DNA from: an uncultured Eubacteriales bacterium
GTDB taxonomy: Bacteria; Bacillota; Clostridia; Oscillospirales; Acutalibacteraceae
Assembly: GCA_900317815.1 (NCBI GenBank)
Contig: ONIC01000202.1
Coordinates: forward strand, 1 to 47,011
Direction of reading: 5' to 3'
DNA: 47,011 bases
The notes under the pieces were generated by a model, which saw only the letters and a list, made by a program, of their open reading frames with translations, made no database searches and had not been told where the DNA came from. Both the position numbers and the translations under genes were made by a program. Positions 7,331 through 16,027 of this stretch are shown piece by piece (position 1 is the stretch's first letter; each line of letters begins with the position of its first letter).

Positions 7331-10288
7331 GTGAAGTACACTGGACTTACCGACCGGGAGGTCGAAAAGTCACGGGAAGAACATGGCTCTAACGTGATCC
7401 CCGATTCCGAACCTACCACGTTCTGGGCGGAATTTCTGGAGACGTTCAGCGATCCTATGATCAAGATTCTTCTTGTCATTGCGGCAATTATGATCGTGAT
7501 GTTCTTCTTCGGCAAAGCTGAGATCTACGAGCCGATCGGAACGATTGTGGCTATCCTCGTTGTAGCTACCGTATCCGCAAAGACGGGCGTAGCGAGCGAC
7601 ACGAAGTACCGCGAGCTTAAGGAAAGCACGGAAAAGGACAAATGTAAGGCTTACAGAAACGGTCTCGTTACTGTCATCGACATGGACGACGTTGTAACAG
7701 GCGACAAGATCCTGCTCCAGTCGGGCGATAAGATCCCCGCTGACGGTATACTTGTAGACGGTAAGCTCAAGGTTGACAACTCCGCGCTCAACGGAGAAGC
7801 CGAGGAATGTAAGAAAACCGCAGCGTCCGAGGACGTGCAGCTTGCAGACGAGATCACGGGCGACACCTTCGTAGACGAGCATTCTCTTTTCAGAGGCGCA
7901 GTCGTATTTGACGGCGAAGGCGTTCTTGATGTCCGCAAGGTCGGTCTTAAGACTATGATGGGTAAAATGGCTGAGGAAATGCAGGAGGACGAGCCTGATT
8001 CGCCGCTTAAGGTCAAGCTTGCAAAGCTTGCTAATCAGATCTCGCTGTTCGGCTATATCGGAGCGACAGTTATCACGCTTCTTTACATCGCATACTTTAT
8101 CTTCTTCCAGCCGACAGCAACGGGTACGGCAGGTCCCGCAGCGTTCTTCGGTCAGGATATCGGTATTATAGTTCAGAAATTCGTAGATGCAGTTTCTCTT
8201 GCAGTCGTTATCATTGTATGCGCAGTTCCCGAGGGACTTCCGCTGATGATATCTCTCGTGCTTATGCAGAATACATCGAAAATGCTCGATCATAATGTCC
8301 TCGTCCGCAAGGCGGAAGGTATCGAGACGGCAGGCTCGCTGAATATTCTCTTCTCTGATAAGACAGGTACTATCACAAAGGGCAAGCTTGAGGTCGTTGA
8401 TTTCTTCACGGCAGACGGCAAGTCGATCAAGCTTGACGAGCTTTCTAAGCACAGCAAGGTAAAGGGTCTTGTCGATATCGCTATCGGTAAGAATACGCAG
8501 TCGATGTTTGACGATCATCACAAGGTCATCGGCGGCAACGCTACCGATCAGGCTCTAATGAAGTTCATCGGTGAGGAAGTATTTACAAATCTTGCGAAGC
8601 AGACCGAGTACGTAGTTACCGACGCACAGGGCTTCAACTCGACGAACAAGTTCAGCCAGGCTCGTATAGATCACCTTGAAAAGACGTTCTACAAGGGCGC
8701 GCCCGAGAGACTTCTTGCAAGCGCAAAGAGTTATCTCGATGCAGACGGCAACATAAAGCCGCTTGATAAGAAAGTCCTCGACAAGAAGATCGATGAGCTT
8801 GCCGAGAAGGCAATGCGTGTGCTCGCATTTGGTTACTCCGAGTCTAAAATGACAGAGAACAAGATCAACGATGATGTAGTTATCGTAGGTCTTGTAGGTA
8901 TCCGTGATGAAGTTCGTCCCGAGGCTAAGGACGCTATCAAGGAAGTTCAGAACGCAGGCATTCAGGTAGTAATGATAACGGGTGACCGTCTCGAGACAGC
9001 AGTCGCTATCGCAAAGGATGCAGGCCTTCTCAAAAACAGCACAGATGTTGCTCTTTCCAGCGCACAGCTCAACTCCATGAGCGACGAAGTTGTAAAGAGC
9101 ATGATCCCGAATATCAGAGTTATCGCAAGAGCGCTCCCGACCGACAAATCGAGAATGGTACGTCTCTGTCAGGAGATGAACCTCGTTGTAGGTATGACGG
9201 GCGACGGAGTAAACGACTCGCCTGCACTTAAGCGTGCAGATGTCGGCTTCGCAATGGGCAGCGGCACAGAGGCTGCAAAGGAAGCGGGCAAGATCGTAAT
9301 CCTCGACGATAACTTCAAGTCGATCAAGGACGCTATCTGGTACGGACGTACTATTTATCATAATATCCTCAAGTTCTGCCGCTTCCAGCTCGTTATCAAC
9401 GTAGCAGCGGTAGTAGTCAGCGCTATTGCACCGTTCTTCGGTATTGAAGAGCCGCTGAAGGTTACTCACCTTCTGTTCGTAAACCTCGTAATGGATTCAC
9501 TTGGCGCAATTATGCTCGGAAACGAGCCTGCACTCGAGAAATATATGAAGGAGAAGCCGCGCCGCAGAGACGAGAGCATTATCTCCAAGCAGATGTTCGC
9601 TCAGATCGGCATTATGGGCGCATGGCTCACGGCTATCAGCTTCCTGTTCCTGAAGCTGCCGTTCTTCACACAGTTCTTTGAGAGAACACTTGCAAGTTAT
9701 TCCGACACAGAGCGTGCTGTTCTCAAGCTCGGAACGGAAGTTACACCGAATGATATCCAGCTTACGGGATACTTCGTGCTCTTTATCCTTGCCGCTCTTG
9801 CAAACGGATTCAACGTCCGTGACAACGGCTTCGGCATTTTCAAGAGACTCAAGGACAACCCGAACTTCCTGAAGGTAATGTTTACGATCATCGCTATTCA
9901 GGCACTTATCGTTAACTGTGCGCTCATTCCGCTCGCACCGTTCAAGTTCATCGGCAATATGTTCAGCTGTGTACCGTTCGGCATCGCAGGCTGGGGCATC
10001 GTAGCTCTTCTTGCAGTTACAATGATCCCCGTTGACCTTATCAGAAAAGCGTGCGTTGCAGCGATCGGCAGCTCCGCAAGCGCCGAGGCAGCAGCAGACG
10101 CAGAGGAAAACCTCGATATTGCTCCCGTAGCAGTCAAGGTTCCGAAGGCTGAGAAGGCAGAGGAAAAGCCTGAGAAGAAAGCAGAGGAGAAGCCCGCCGA
10201 TAAGAAGGAGAGCGCTCCGAAGCAGAACTCTCAGAACAAGCAAGGCGGAAACAAGCAGGGCGGTTCTAAGAAAAAGAAGAAGAAGTAA
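7331..10288 (+). CDS. P-type Ca2+-translocating ATPase (PMCA-like, type IIB)
   Basis: This 985-residue pump should export Ca2+ from the cytoplasm using ATP. Landmarks (GTG start as residue 1) are the actuator motif NGEA at 154-157 in place of the usual TGES but with catalytic Glu156 kept, PEGLP at 300-304 in the ion-binding helix, phosphorylated Asp343 in DKTGT, KGAPE at 455-459, MITGD at 548-552 and TGDGVND at 623-629, plus ten probable membrane helices. The last 60 residues are an unusual Ala/Glu/Lys-rich tail ending in a run of lysines. GGAGGG at 7318-7323 sets the GTG at 7331 as start; the earlier in-frame TTG lies inside that site. Being next to four Ca2+-binding TerD genes, it suggests one calcium-linked stress unit. 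Ion choice is inferred from family. Confidence 0.92.
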   Translation: MKYTGLTDREVEKSREEHGSNVIPDSEPTTFWAEFLETFSDPMIKILLVIAAIMIVMFFFGKAEIYEPIGTIVAILVVATVSAKTGVASDTKYRELKESTEKDKCKAYRNGLVTVIDMDDVVTGDKILLQSGDKIPADGILVDGKLKVDNSALNGEAEECKKTAASEDVQLADEITGDTFVDEHSLFRGAVVFDGEGVLDVRKVGLKTMMGKMAEEMQEDEPDSPLKVKLAKLANQISLFGYIGATVITLLYIAYFIFFQPTATGTAGPAAFFGQDIGIIVQKFVDAVSLAVVIIVCAVPEGLPLMISLVLMQNTSKMLDHNVLVRKAEGIETAGSLNILFSDKTGTITKGKLEVVDFFTADGKSIKLDELSKHSKVKGLVDIAIGKNTQSMFDDHHKVIGGNATDQALMKFIGEEVFTNLAKQTEYVVTDAQGFNSTNKFSQARIDHLEKTFYKGAPERLLASAKSYLDADGNIKPLDKKVLDKKIDELAEKAMRVLAFGYSESKMTENKINDDVVIVGLVGIRDEVRPEAKDAIKEVQNAGIQVVMITGDRLETAVAIAKDAGLLKNSTDVALSSAQLNSMSDEVVKSMIPNIRVIARALPTDKSRMVRLCQEMNLVVGMTGDGVNDSPALKRADVGFAMGSGTEAAKEAGKIVILDDNFKSIKDAIWYGRTIYHNILKFCRFQLVINVAAVVVSAIAPFFGIEEPLKVTHLLFVNLVMDSLGAIMLGNEPALEKYMKEKPRRRDESIISKQMFAQIGIMGAWLTAISFLFLKLPFFTQFFERTLASYSDTERAVLKLGTEVTPNDIQLTGYFVLFILAALANGFNVRDNGFGIFKRLKDNPNFLKVMFTIIAIQALIVNCALIPLAPFKFIGNMFSCVPFGIAGWGIVALLAVTMIPVDLIRKACVAAIGSSASAEAAADAEENLDIAPVAVKVPKAEKAEEKPEKKAEEKPADKKESAPKQNSQNKQGGNKQGGSKKKKKK

Positions 10289-10309
10289 TTCTTCGTAAAT
10301 AAAAAAATA

Positions 10310-10338
10310 AAGCAGCTCGGTAATTCGGGCTGCTTTTT
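10310..10338 (+). terminator. Intrinsic terminator of the Ca2+ ATPase gene
   Basis: AAGCAGC pairs with GCTGCTT-type bases around TCGGTAATTCG, followed by TTTTTTG. It lies about 20 bases after the stop codon. Confidence 0.8.
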
Positions 10339-10480
10339 TGTTATGATGATAAATCGCTGTCGGGCTTTAGCAGTGATTATAACACAGATGTCGGTGCGGC
10401 GGGAAGGTGATCCGATACAAAGCGAGTTGCTTGCAATTTAAAAAAATGCCGAGTAAGAGCCTTACTGCGGAATAAACACA

Positions 10481-10507
10481 GCTCCCCACAATTATCAGCG
10501 GGGAGCA
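10481..10507 (-). terminator. Terminator of the gpx-trxA-trxB-ohrR operon
   Basis: GCTCCCC and GGGGAGC form a hairpin just downstream of the ohrR stop codon (minus strand). A short T stretch follows on both strands, so it may work in both directions. Confidence 0.6.
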
Positions 10508-10512
10508 TTTTG

Positions 10513-10947
10513 TTAATCAGCGTCTATTATCATGTGCAGTATCTCATAAAGCTGCTGCGCTTTTTCGGGTGGGAGCGCCATGCAGCTGCCGACTTTAAGC
10601 GGTATTTCGGCGGCATCATTTTTGAGCGCTCTGCCCTCGTCCGTGAGTGCGACTTTCACGCACCTCTCGTCACATTCACACCTTTCACGTCTCAGATAAC
10701 CTCTCGCTTCGAGTTTTTTCAGCAGCGGTGTTACCGTGCCGCTGTCGAGTATCAGACGTTCGCAGATCTCGCTGACAGTGAGGTTATCCTCTTCCCAAAG
10801 CACGAGAAAAAGAATGTACTGAGTGTAGGTAAGCCCCAGAGGCTTCAGAAACGGCGTGTATGCGCCGACTGTTTTTCTCGCCGCCGCATAAAGCGGAAAG
10901 CAAAGCTGGTTCTTCAGCTTTAAAGCTTCGTTCGGATCGTATTCCAT
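10513..10947 (-). CDS. ohrR: OhrR-type MarR family peroxide-sensing repressor
   Basis: This 144-residue winged-helix protein carries the OhrR hallmarks: a reactive Cys16 in the N-terminal helix (QLCFPLY), the GLTYTQYILFLVLWE segment and a DNA-binding helix around SGTVTPLLKKLE, with the DERCVKV wing. In the family, peroxides oxidise this Cys and release the repressor from DNA. Extra cysteines near 90-96 (CECDERC) are unusual and could form a disulfide. It is the last gene of an operon of glutathione-peroxidase-like, thioredoxin and thioredoxin reductase genes, which it probably controls: an OhrR-box-like sequence overlaps the operon promoter at 12818-12844. AAGGAG lies 8 bases before the ATG. 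Subfamily assignment rests on the Cys motif and context. Confidence 0.85.
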   Translation of the reverse strand: MEYDPNEALKLKNQLCFPLYAAARKTVGAYTPFLKPLGLTYTQYILFLVLWEEDNLTVSEICERLILDSGTVTPLLKKLEARGYLRRERCECDERCVKVALTDEGRALKNDAAEIPLKVGSCMALPPEKAQQLYEILHMIIDAD

Positions 10948-10969
10948 GTCTCATGCTCCTTGTTCTGTC

Positions 10970-11872
10970 TCAGATATTTGCGCAGGCTGCAAGCGCTGCG
11001 ACCGCTCCGTCTGCCGCCGCTGTTGTGAGCTGGCGGACTTCTTTTGTGCGGCAGTCGCCCGCAACGTAGATGCCGTCTGTTTTTGTGCGGCAGTTTTCGC
11101 CTGCCGAAACGTAGCCCTTTTCGTCAAGCTCGACCGCATTTGCAAACGCGCCGTTGTCGGGCATCTGACCGATAGCTACAAACAATCCCGCAACGTTTAT
11201 TTCTCTCTTGCTGCCGTCTTTTTTATTTGTTACCTCGACTGCGCCGAGCTTTTCATCTCCGAGGAGCTTTGTTACTATCGAGTCGAGCACAAATTCGACA
11301 TTCTCCCGCGCTTTGAGCTTTTCAACGTCGGCTGCATCAGCGCGGAACTGATCTCTTCTGTGTATAACATAGACCTTATTGCAGTACTGAGAAAGGAAAA
11401 GCGCATCTTCAACTGCGGTGTTGCCTCCGCCAAAAACGGCAACGTCCTTTCTGCGAAAGAACATTCCGTCGCAAGTTGCGCAGTACGACACGCCGTGACC
11501 TATAAGCTCTTCCTCACGATCAATACCCATCGGGCGGTTCTTTGCGCCCGTTGCAATAATGACAGCCTTTGATTCATAGCTGTTGTTTTTAGTTGTTTTA
11601 ACGACCTTAATCCCGCCTCGGTCTTCGATAGACGACGCAGCCTCATAAAATATCTCTGCTCCGAATGACGCTGCCTGTTCGTAGAGCTTCTGCGCAAACT
11701 CGAAGCCCGAAACATGAGGCATTGCAGGATAGTTGTCGATCTCGGGCGTGTTGACGATCTGACCTCCGTAAGTCTTCGCTTCAAGTAAGAGAACGCTCTT
11801 GCCCGAGCGGAGCGCATATATCGCTGCCGTAAGTCCTGCGGGACCTGCGCCGATTATCGTTATGTCCTTCAT
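10970..11872 (-). CDS. trxB: Thioredoxin reductase
   Basis: This FAD/NADPH-dependent reductase of about 300 residues should recharge the thioredoxin encoded upstream. Counting from a GTG three codons before the chosen ATG, GAGPAG (11-16) is the FAD-binding motif, Cys134 and Cys137 in CATCDG form the redox disulfide, and GGGNTAVEDA (151-160) is the NADPH-binding motif; a typical C-terminal FAD motif (GIYVAGDC) follows. The ATG at 11872 has GGGG 8 bases upstream; the GTG at 11881 is the alternative start. It sits 18 bp after trxA and 22 bp before ohrR, clearly one operon. Confidence 0.93.
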   Translation of the reverse strand: MKDITIIGAGPAGLTAAIYALRSGKSVLLLEAKTYGGQIVNTPEIDNYPAMPHVSGFEFAQKLYEQAASFGAEIFYEAASSIEDRGGIKVVKTTKNNSYESKAVIIATGAKNRPMGIDREEELIGHGVSYCATCDGMFFRRKDVAVFGGGNTAVEDALFLSQYCNKVYVIHRRDQFRADAADVEKLKARENVEFVLDSIVTKLLGDEKLGAVEVTNKKDGSKREINVAGLFVAIGQMPDNGAFANAVELDEKGYVSAGENCRTKTDGIYVAGDCRTKEVRQLTTAAADGAVAALAACANI

Positions 11873-11890
11873 TTCGTACACCCCGCTGTC

Positions 11891-12205
11891 TTAAGCGTCT
11901 TTAACGAGCGCTTCAACTGCGTCCTGCGGGATAACGCCGACGCTGCGCTTAGCTTCTTTTCCGTCTTTGAAGACGATCAGGCAGGGGATAGAGCTGATCC
12001 CGTAGCGCTCTGCAAGATCGTACTCATCGTCAACGTTGACCTTGCCTACCTTGAAACCGTCGGCATTCTCACCGACACGGTCAACAACGGGGGAAAGCAT
12101 CTTGCACGGACCGCACCACTCCGCCCAGAAATCAACGAGCACGGGAACGTCACTCTTCAGTACCTCTTTTTCAAAATTATCTGCCGTTAATACGATTGCT
12201 GCCAT
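11891..12205 (-). CDS. trxA: Thioredoxin
   Basis: This 104-residue protein has the canonical active site WCGPC (Cys31 and Cys34) and the cis-Pro loop ISSIPCL. It is a cytoplasmic dithiol donor. Placed between gpx and trxB, it is the likely electron donor for the peroxidase encoded upstream, which in bacteria commonly uses thioredoxin instead of glutathione. A clear AAGGAGA site precedes the ATG. Confidence 0.95.
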   Translation of the reverse strand: MAAIVLTADNFEKEVLKSDVPVLVDFWAEWCGPCKMLSPVVDRVGENADGFKVGKVNVDDEYDLAERYGISSIPCLIVFKDGKEAKRSVGVIPQDAVEALVKDA

Positions 12206-12231
12206 AATTATCTCTCCTTAAATAGTTTTTA

Positions 12232-12777
12232 TCAGATGTTTTCTGCAAGAAGAGCGTCGATCTTGTTAAGATCTTCCATCGGCTCAAAGCGCGCGATGAC
12301 CTCGCCCTTTCTGTTTACGAGGAATTTCGTGAAATTCCACTTGATGTTCGGGTTGTTCTTGTAATCCTTGTCGATCTTTTTGAGCATTGCGCTCATTGCT
12401 AAAGCCTTGGGACCTTTTCCGAAGCCCTTGAAGCCCTGCTGAGATTTGAGAAAGGTGTAGAGCGGAAGCTCATTCTCACCGTTGACATCGGACTTCTTCA
12501 TCTGCGGGAATTGTGTCTTATACTTCAGAGTACAGAACTCGTGTATCTCTTCATCTGTGCCGGGAGTCTGTCCCATAAACTGATTGCAGGGAATATCGAG
12601 TACCTCAAATCCCTTGTCGTGGTACTTCTCGTACATAGCCTCAATGTCCTTATACTGAGGAGTAAAGCCGCAGCCTGTTGCAGTGTTCACCACAAGGACT
12701 ACCTTTCCTCTGTAATTCTCCATCGAAAGAGCCTCACCCTTGGGTGTGGGAACCGAATAATCATAAAAACTGCTCAT
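12232..12777 (-). CDS. gpx: Glutathione-peroxidase-family thioredoxin peroxidase
   Basis: This 181-residue GPx-fold enzyme reduces hydroperoxides. The catalytic residue is Cys36 in TGCGFTPQY (a Cys, not Sec, enzyme); the catalytic tetrad partners appear in the PCNQF motif and in KWNFTKF. As no glutathione synthesis is visible and trxA-trxB follow in the same operon, thioredoxin is the probable reductant (inference). The start at 12777 is set by AGGAGG at about 12785-12790; a longer in-frame reading upstream would run through the promoter and operator and is rejected. First gene of the ohrR operon, 56 bases after the predicted transcription start. Confidence 0.92.
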   Translation of the reverse strand: MSSFYDYSVPTPKGEALSMENYRGKVVLVVNTATGCGFTPQYKDIEAMYEKYHDKGFEVLDIPCNQFMGQTPGTDEEIHEFCTLKYKTQFPQMKKSDVNGENELPLYTFLKSQQGFKGFGKGPKALAMSAMLKKIDKDYKNNPNIKWNFTKFLVNRKGEVIARFEPMEDLNKIDALLAENI

Positions 12778-12817
12778 AAACCTGATCCTCCTGTCATAAT
12801 TTTTGATCCAATGTAAG

Positions 12818-12868
12818 CAATTAGATTGTTTACAATTTAATTTTATCACACGTAATATGGCTTGTCAA
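12818..12868 (-). promoter_or_regulatory. gpx operon promoter overlapping an OhrR-box-like operator
   Basis: On the minus strand TTGACA (12863-12868) and TAAAAT (12840-12845) are 17 bp apart with TGA before the -10. Overlapping the -10 and start site, 12818-12844 reads (minus strand) AAAATTAAATTGTA then AACAATCTAATTG, agreeing at about 23 of 27 positions with the double TACAATT-AATTGTA operator known for B. subtilis ohrA, as I remember it. Binding here would block RNA polymerase. Confidence 0.65.
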
Positions 12869-13013
12869 CACTTTTTTTAAAAAACTTTTTTTCCGATGTA
12901 GTATACCCGCTTAAGTCAAAGTTTATTAAAATGAAAAAATCGGCGAAAAATGCGATGATATGCGGGAATTGTAATCATTTTCTCGAAAAATGCAGAATAA
13001 GAAATAAAATAGA

Positions 13014-13041
13014 TTGCAAACTGAGATTTTATTGTTACAAT
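13014..13041 (+). promoter_or_regulatory. Putative ftsZ promoter
   Basis: TTGCAA (13014-13019) and TACAAT (13036-13041) are 16 bp apart in the AT-rich gap of 484 bp between gpx and ftsZ. This leaves a leader of about 215 bases. Other AT-rich boxes closer to ftsZ exist, so the assignment is tentative. No gene is supported in this gap. Confidence 0.35.
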
Positions 13042-13261
13042 AATGTAATTATTGTATAAAAATAGTGTAATTTTTTAAGCGATATGGCGAAATTTTCTTT
13101 TTTTACAAAAAATCATTGAAATTTGGTTTCAAATGTGATAGATTTATATAGTAGAAAAATATTCCGTAGGTTTTGAAAATGGGGTTTGCAGAAAACCATA
13201 CTGCAATGTACAGATTTTCAGACAACTAAACGTCAGTTTATTGTTAGGAGGAAAATTCAAT

Positions 13262-14491
13262 ATGGCTTTTCAGTTAGAGGAAGAATTCAACGGCAATCTG
13301 CCCGTAATTAAAGTTATCGGAGTCGGCGGCGGCGGCGGAAACGCCGTAAACCGCATGGTAGACAGCGGCGTTGCTTCCGTTGAGTTTATTTCGATTAATA
13401 CCGACGATCACGTTCTTCAGATGTCCAAGGCGAACCAGAAGATCCACATCGGAGAGAAGCTTACTCACGGAAAGGGCGCAGGCTCTCAGCCCGCTATCGG
13501 TGAAAAGGCAGCTACAGAAAATGAGGACGAGATCGCAGCAGTTCTTAAAGATACCGATATGGTATTCATCACAGCAGGTATGGGCGGCGGAACAGGCACG
13601 GGCGCAGCTCCCATTGTTGCACGCATCGCCAAGAATATGGGTATCCTCACGGTTGCTATCGTTACAAAGCCTTTCGCATTTGAGGGTAAGCATCGTATGC
13701 AGCAGGCAGAGGCAGGTATCGAGGAGCTCAGAAAGAATGTTGACTCGCTCGTTATCGTTCCGAACGAGAGACTTAAGAAGCTCGACGATCTTCCGACGCT
13801 CACTCTCAAGAACGCATTCTCTATAGCAGACGACGTTCTCAAGCAGGGCGTTCAGAGTATTTCCGACCTGATCCTTGTTCCCGGTCTTGTTAACCTTGAC
13901 TTTGCAGACGTAACGGCAGTTATGGCTGACGCAGGTCTCGCTCACATGGGCGTTGGCGTTGCAACAGGCGACGACAAGGCAGAGACAGCAGCTATCAAGG
14001 CTATCAGCTCTCCGCTTCTTGAGACAACGATCGAGGGCGCAAAGGGTCTTGTAGTCAATATCACAGCATCGCCCGATGTCGGACTCGAAGAGATCGACAA
14101 GGCTTCCACACTCATTACAAGCAAGGCTGATGAGGATGCAAACATCATCTGGGGTGCAGCTCTCAGAGATGATATGCAGGACAAGATCCAGATCACCGTT
14201 ATCGCAACGGGATTCGGTACTGACGCTCCCGTTCCCGGTACACAGCCGAGAACTGAAAAAAAAAATAATGCACCTGTGATCGAGAAGACTGTCGAGGAGA
14301 CGAAGACAGAGGAAACAACCGCCGAGGCACCCGTGCAGCAGGAGAAGACAGCGTCCGCCGAGCCTGAGAGAAGGACGGTCGAGATCAATGTCAACAAGAC
14401 GGCAGAGCCGTCAGCTCCGAGAAAGAATGTTCCTCCCGTTGACGAGGACGACGCTTTCTTCCAGATCATGAAGATGTTCAATGACGATTGA
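13262..14491 (+). CDS. ftsZ: Cell division protein FtsZ
   Basis: This 409-residue tubulin-like GTPase forms the division ring. The N-terminal GGGGGNAVN (22-30) and the tubulin signature GGGTGTG (108-114) bind GTP, and the T7-loop region follows near residue 205. After the globular domain (about residue 325) comes a 70-residue Glu/Thr/Pro-rich linker, then the C-terminal anchor peptide [11 protein letters not shown] for FtsA/SepF-type partners. The start ATG 13262 has AGGAGG at 13246; an in-frame TTG at 13241 precedes that site and is rejected. It stands alone here, away from a division and cell wall cluster. Confidence 0.97.
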   Translation: MAFQLEEEFNGNLPVIKVIGVGGGGGNAVNRMVDSGVASVEFISINTDDHVLQMSKANQKIHIGEKLTHGKGAGSQPAIGEKAATENEDEIAAVLKDTDMVFITAGMGGGTGTGAAPIVARIAKNMGILTVAIVTKPFAFEGKHRMQQAEAGIEELRKNVDSLVIVPNERLKKLDDLPTLTLKNAFSIADDVLKQGVQSISDLILVPGLVNLDFADVTAVMADAGLAHMGVGVATGDDKAETAAIKAISSPLLETTIEGAKGLVVNITASPDVGLEEIDKASTLITSKADEDANIIWGAALRDDMQDKIQITVIATGFGTDAPVPGTQPRTEKKNNAPVIEKTVEETKTEETTAEAPVQQEKTASAEPERRTVEINVNKTAEPSAPRKNVPPVDEDDAFFQIMKMFNDD

Positions 14492-14532
14492 TTATAACAA
14501 CGTATATATATATTGACAGAACAAACTTTGAC

Positions 14533-14575
14533 AAAGAGCAGCCCTCGGCTTTACGGCCGGGGGAGCTCTTTTTTT
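14533..14575 (+). terminator. ftsZ terminator
   Basis: AAGAGC..GAGCTCTT outer bases enclose a GCCCTCGG-CGGCCGGGG type GC stem with a CTTTA loop, followed by a T-run. It ends the ftsZ transcript. Confidence 0.8.
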
Positions 14576-14645
14576 AGCAAAGATCGACCCGCTCGCCCAC
14601 CTGTGTTAAGAATTATTGAATTATGTAAACTTAGTTGAGTTTTTA

Positions 14646-14674
14646 TTGACCGGGTTTGTGATTAATGATAAAAT
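14646..14674 (+). promoter_or_regulatory. Promoter of the alarmone synthetase / two-component operon
   Basis: TTGACC (14646-14651) and TAAAAT (14669-14674) are 17 bp apart with an extended -10 TGA, 37 bp before the start codon at 14711. Confidence 0.7.
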
Positions 14675-14710
14675 ATAATTGTATAAAGACCTTTTCCGGG
14701 AGGTGAGAGC

Positions 14711-15325
14711 ATGGTCGAAAGTATCTACGGAGAATATAAAGAAAAATTGCAGCTTATCCTTGACAATATCGTCGGAAGGCTCAGCGAGAATAACGATGAA
14801 CAGTATAAAAAAACGGGGGACAAGCTCTATGAACACCTGATCGCCAGGGTGAAGAGCGATGAGAGTATGCGCGAGAAGTGCGAACGCAGAGGACTTGAAG
14901 CGAACGCCTACAATGCGCTTCACGAGCTGACCGACAGTATCGGGATCCGCATTGTCTGTTCATTTATCGACGATGTGTACGAAAATGTGCGGCTGATAAA
15001 GTCGCTGCCGAATATCGAGGTTGTTGTCGAGAAGGACTACATAAAACACGCAAAGCCTAACGGCTACAGAAGCTATCACATGATAATAAAGGTCACTGCG
15101 CCGTTTCCCGACGTGTGCGGCAATGATCCGGGCGAGTACTTCGTCGAGATACAGCTGCGCACGATCGCTATGGATTCGTGGGCAAGCCTTGAGCATAAGA
15201 TGAAATACAAGAAAAATATTGCGGAGTCCGAGCTGATCGTCGCCGAGCTGAAACGCTGCGCCGACGAGCTTGCAGCCTGCGATGTTTCAATGCAGACTAT
15301 CAGAAATCTTATCAAATACTCATAA
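14711..15325 (+). CDS. Small alarmone synthetase, (p)ppGpp synthetase domain only
   Basis: This 204-residue protein has only the RelA/SpoT synthetase domain, without hydrolase or regulatory domains. Visible motifs are DSIGIRIVC with IDDVY (catalytic core), the GYRSYH substrate motif (about residues 117-122) and the VEIQLRT / ASLEHKMKYK block that closes the active site. Such enzymes (RelQ/YjbM-like) make (p)ppGpp or pGpp from GTP/GDP and ATP in the cytoplasm, usually under envelope stress. It starts an operon with a response regulator (21-bp gap) and a histidine kinase, so its level may be tied to that sensor. GGGAGG supports the start. Subtype not resolved. Confidence 0.88.
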   Translation: MVESIYGEYKEKLQLILDNIVGRLSENNDEQYKKTGDKLYEHLIARVKSDESMREKCERRGLEANAYNALHELTDSIGIRIVCSFIDDVYENVRLIKSLPNIEVVVEKDYIKHAKPNGYRSYHMIIKVTAPFPDVCGNDPGEYFVEIQLRTIAMDSWASLEHKMKYKKNIAESELIVAELKRCADELAACDVSMQTIRNLIKYS

Positions 15326-15346
15326 AATACAAAGGGAGGCGGTAGT

Positions 15347-16015
15347 ATGAAGCTGCTGCTTGCAGAGGACGAAAAGGACCTCTCAAAAGCGCTGACTGCG
15401 GTATTAACTCATACGGGATATTCCGTTGACGCTGCATTTGACGGTGTTGAGGCGCTTGAGTTTCTGGAAAAAAATGATTACGATGCGATCATCATGGATA
15501 TCATGATGCCGAGAATGGACGGCATCGAGGCGCTTAAAAAAATACGCGAGAGCGGTGATTTCACTCCCGTGCTGCTGCTGACGGCGAAGGCTGAGATAGA
15601 CGACAGAGTAACGGGACTTGATGCGGGAGCCGATGATTACCTTACCAAGCCGTTCGCTATCAAAGAGCTGATCGCAAGAGTAAACTCTATGACAAGAAGG
15701 AACGACAGCTATGCTCCGAAAAATCTCAGAGTGGGCTCGGTAACTCTCGATACGGAGAAGCAGGAGGTCACGAGCGAGAACTCTATAAGTCTTGCGCAGA
15801 AGGAGACAAAGCTGCTGGAATACTTTATGATAAATCCGGGCAAGGAGCTTACTACGGAGCGTATATTTGAGCACGTCTGGAAGGGCGACGAGGGAGTAAG
15901 TCACGATGTCGTCTGGATGTATGTCAGCTTTGTACGCAGTAAACTTCAGGCGATCAACGCCGATATAGAGATCACAGGCGAAAGAAACGGCAGCTATTCG
16001 CTGACGCTTATCTGA
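15347..16015 (+). CDS. OmpR/PhoB-type response regulator
   Basis: This 222-residue regulator has a receiver domain (1-115) with acidic pocket E8/D9, phosphorylated Asp51, Thr79 and Lys101, followed by a winged-helix DNA-binding domain (about 125-222, with the EHVWKGDE and VWMYVSFVRSKL elements). Its kinase partner begins 12 bp downstream. The preceding gene, an alarmone synthetase, is in the same operon. Target genes are unknown. GGGAGG lies 8 bases before the ATG. Confidence 0.95.
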   Translation: MKLLLAEDEKDLSKALTAVLTHTGYSVDAAFDGVEALEFLEKNDYDAIIMDIMMPRMDGIEALKKIRESGDFTPVLLLTAKAEIDDRVTGLDAGADDYLTKPFAIKELIARVNSMTRRNDSYAPKNLRVGSVTLDTEKQEVTSENSISLAQKETKLLEYFMINPGKELTTERIFEHVWKGDEGVSHDVVWMYVSFVRSKLQAINADIEITGERNGSYSLTLI

Positions 16016-16027
16016 CGGGAGGTACGT

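Noticed and set aside
7370..10243. Three long minus-strand frames across the Ca2+ ATPase gene
   Set aside because: They are Cys/Arg/Leu-rich shadows of a clear P-type ATPase with all motifs intact on the plus strand.
12862..13059. 65-codon frame in the gpx-ftsZ gap
   Set aside because: It is AT-driven, starts within the gpx promoter, and lacks a ribosome site.
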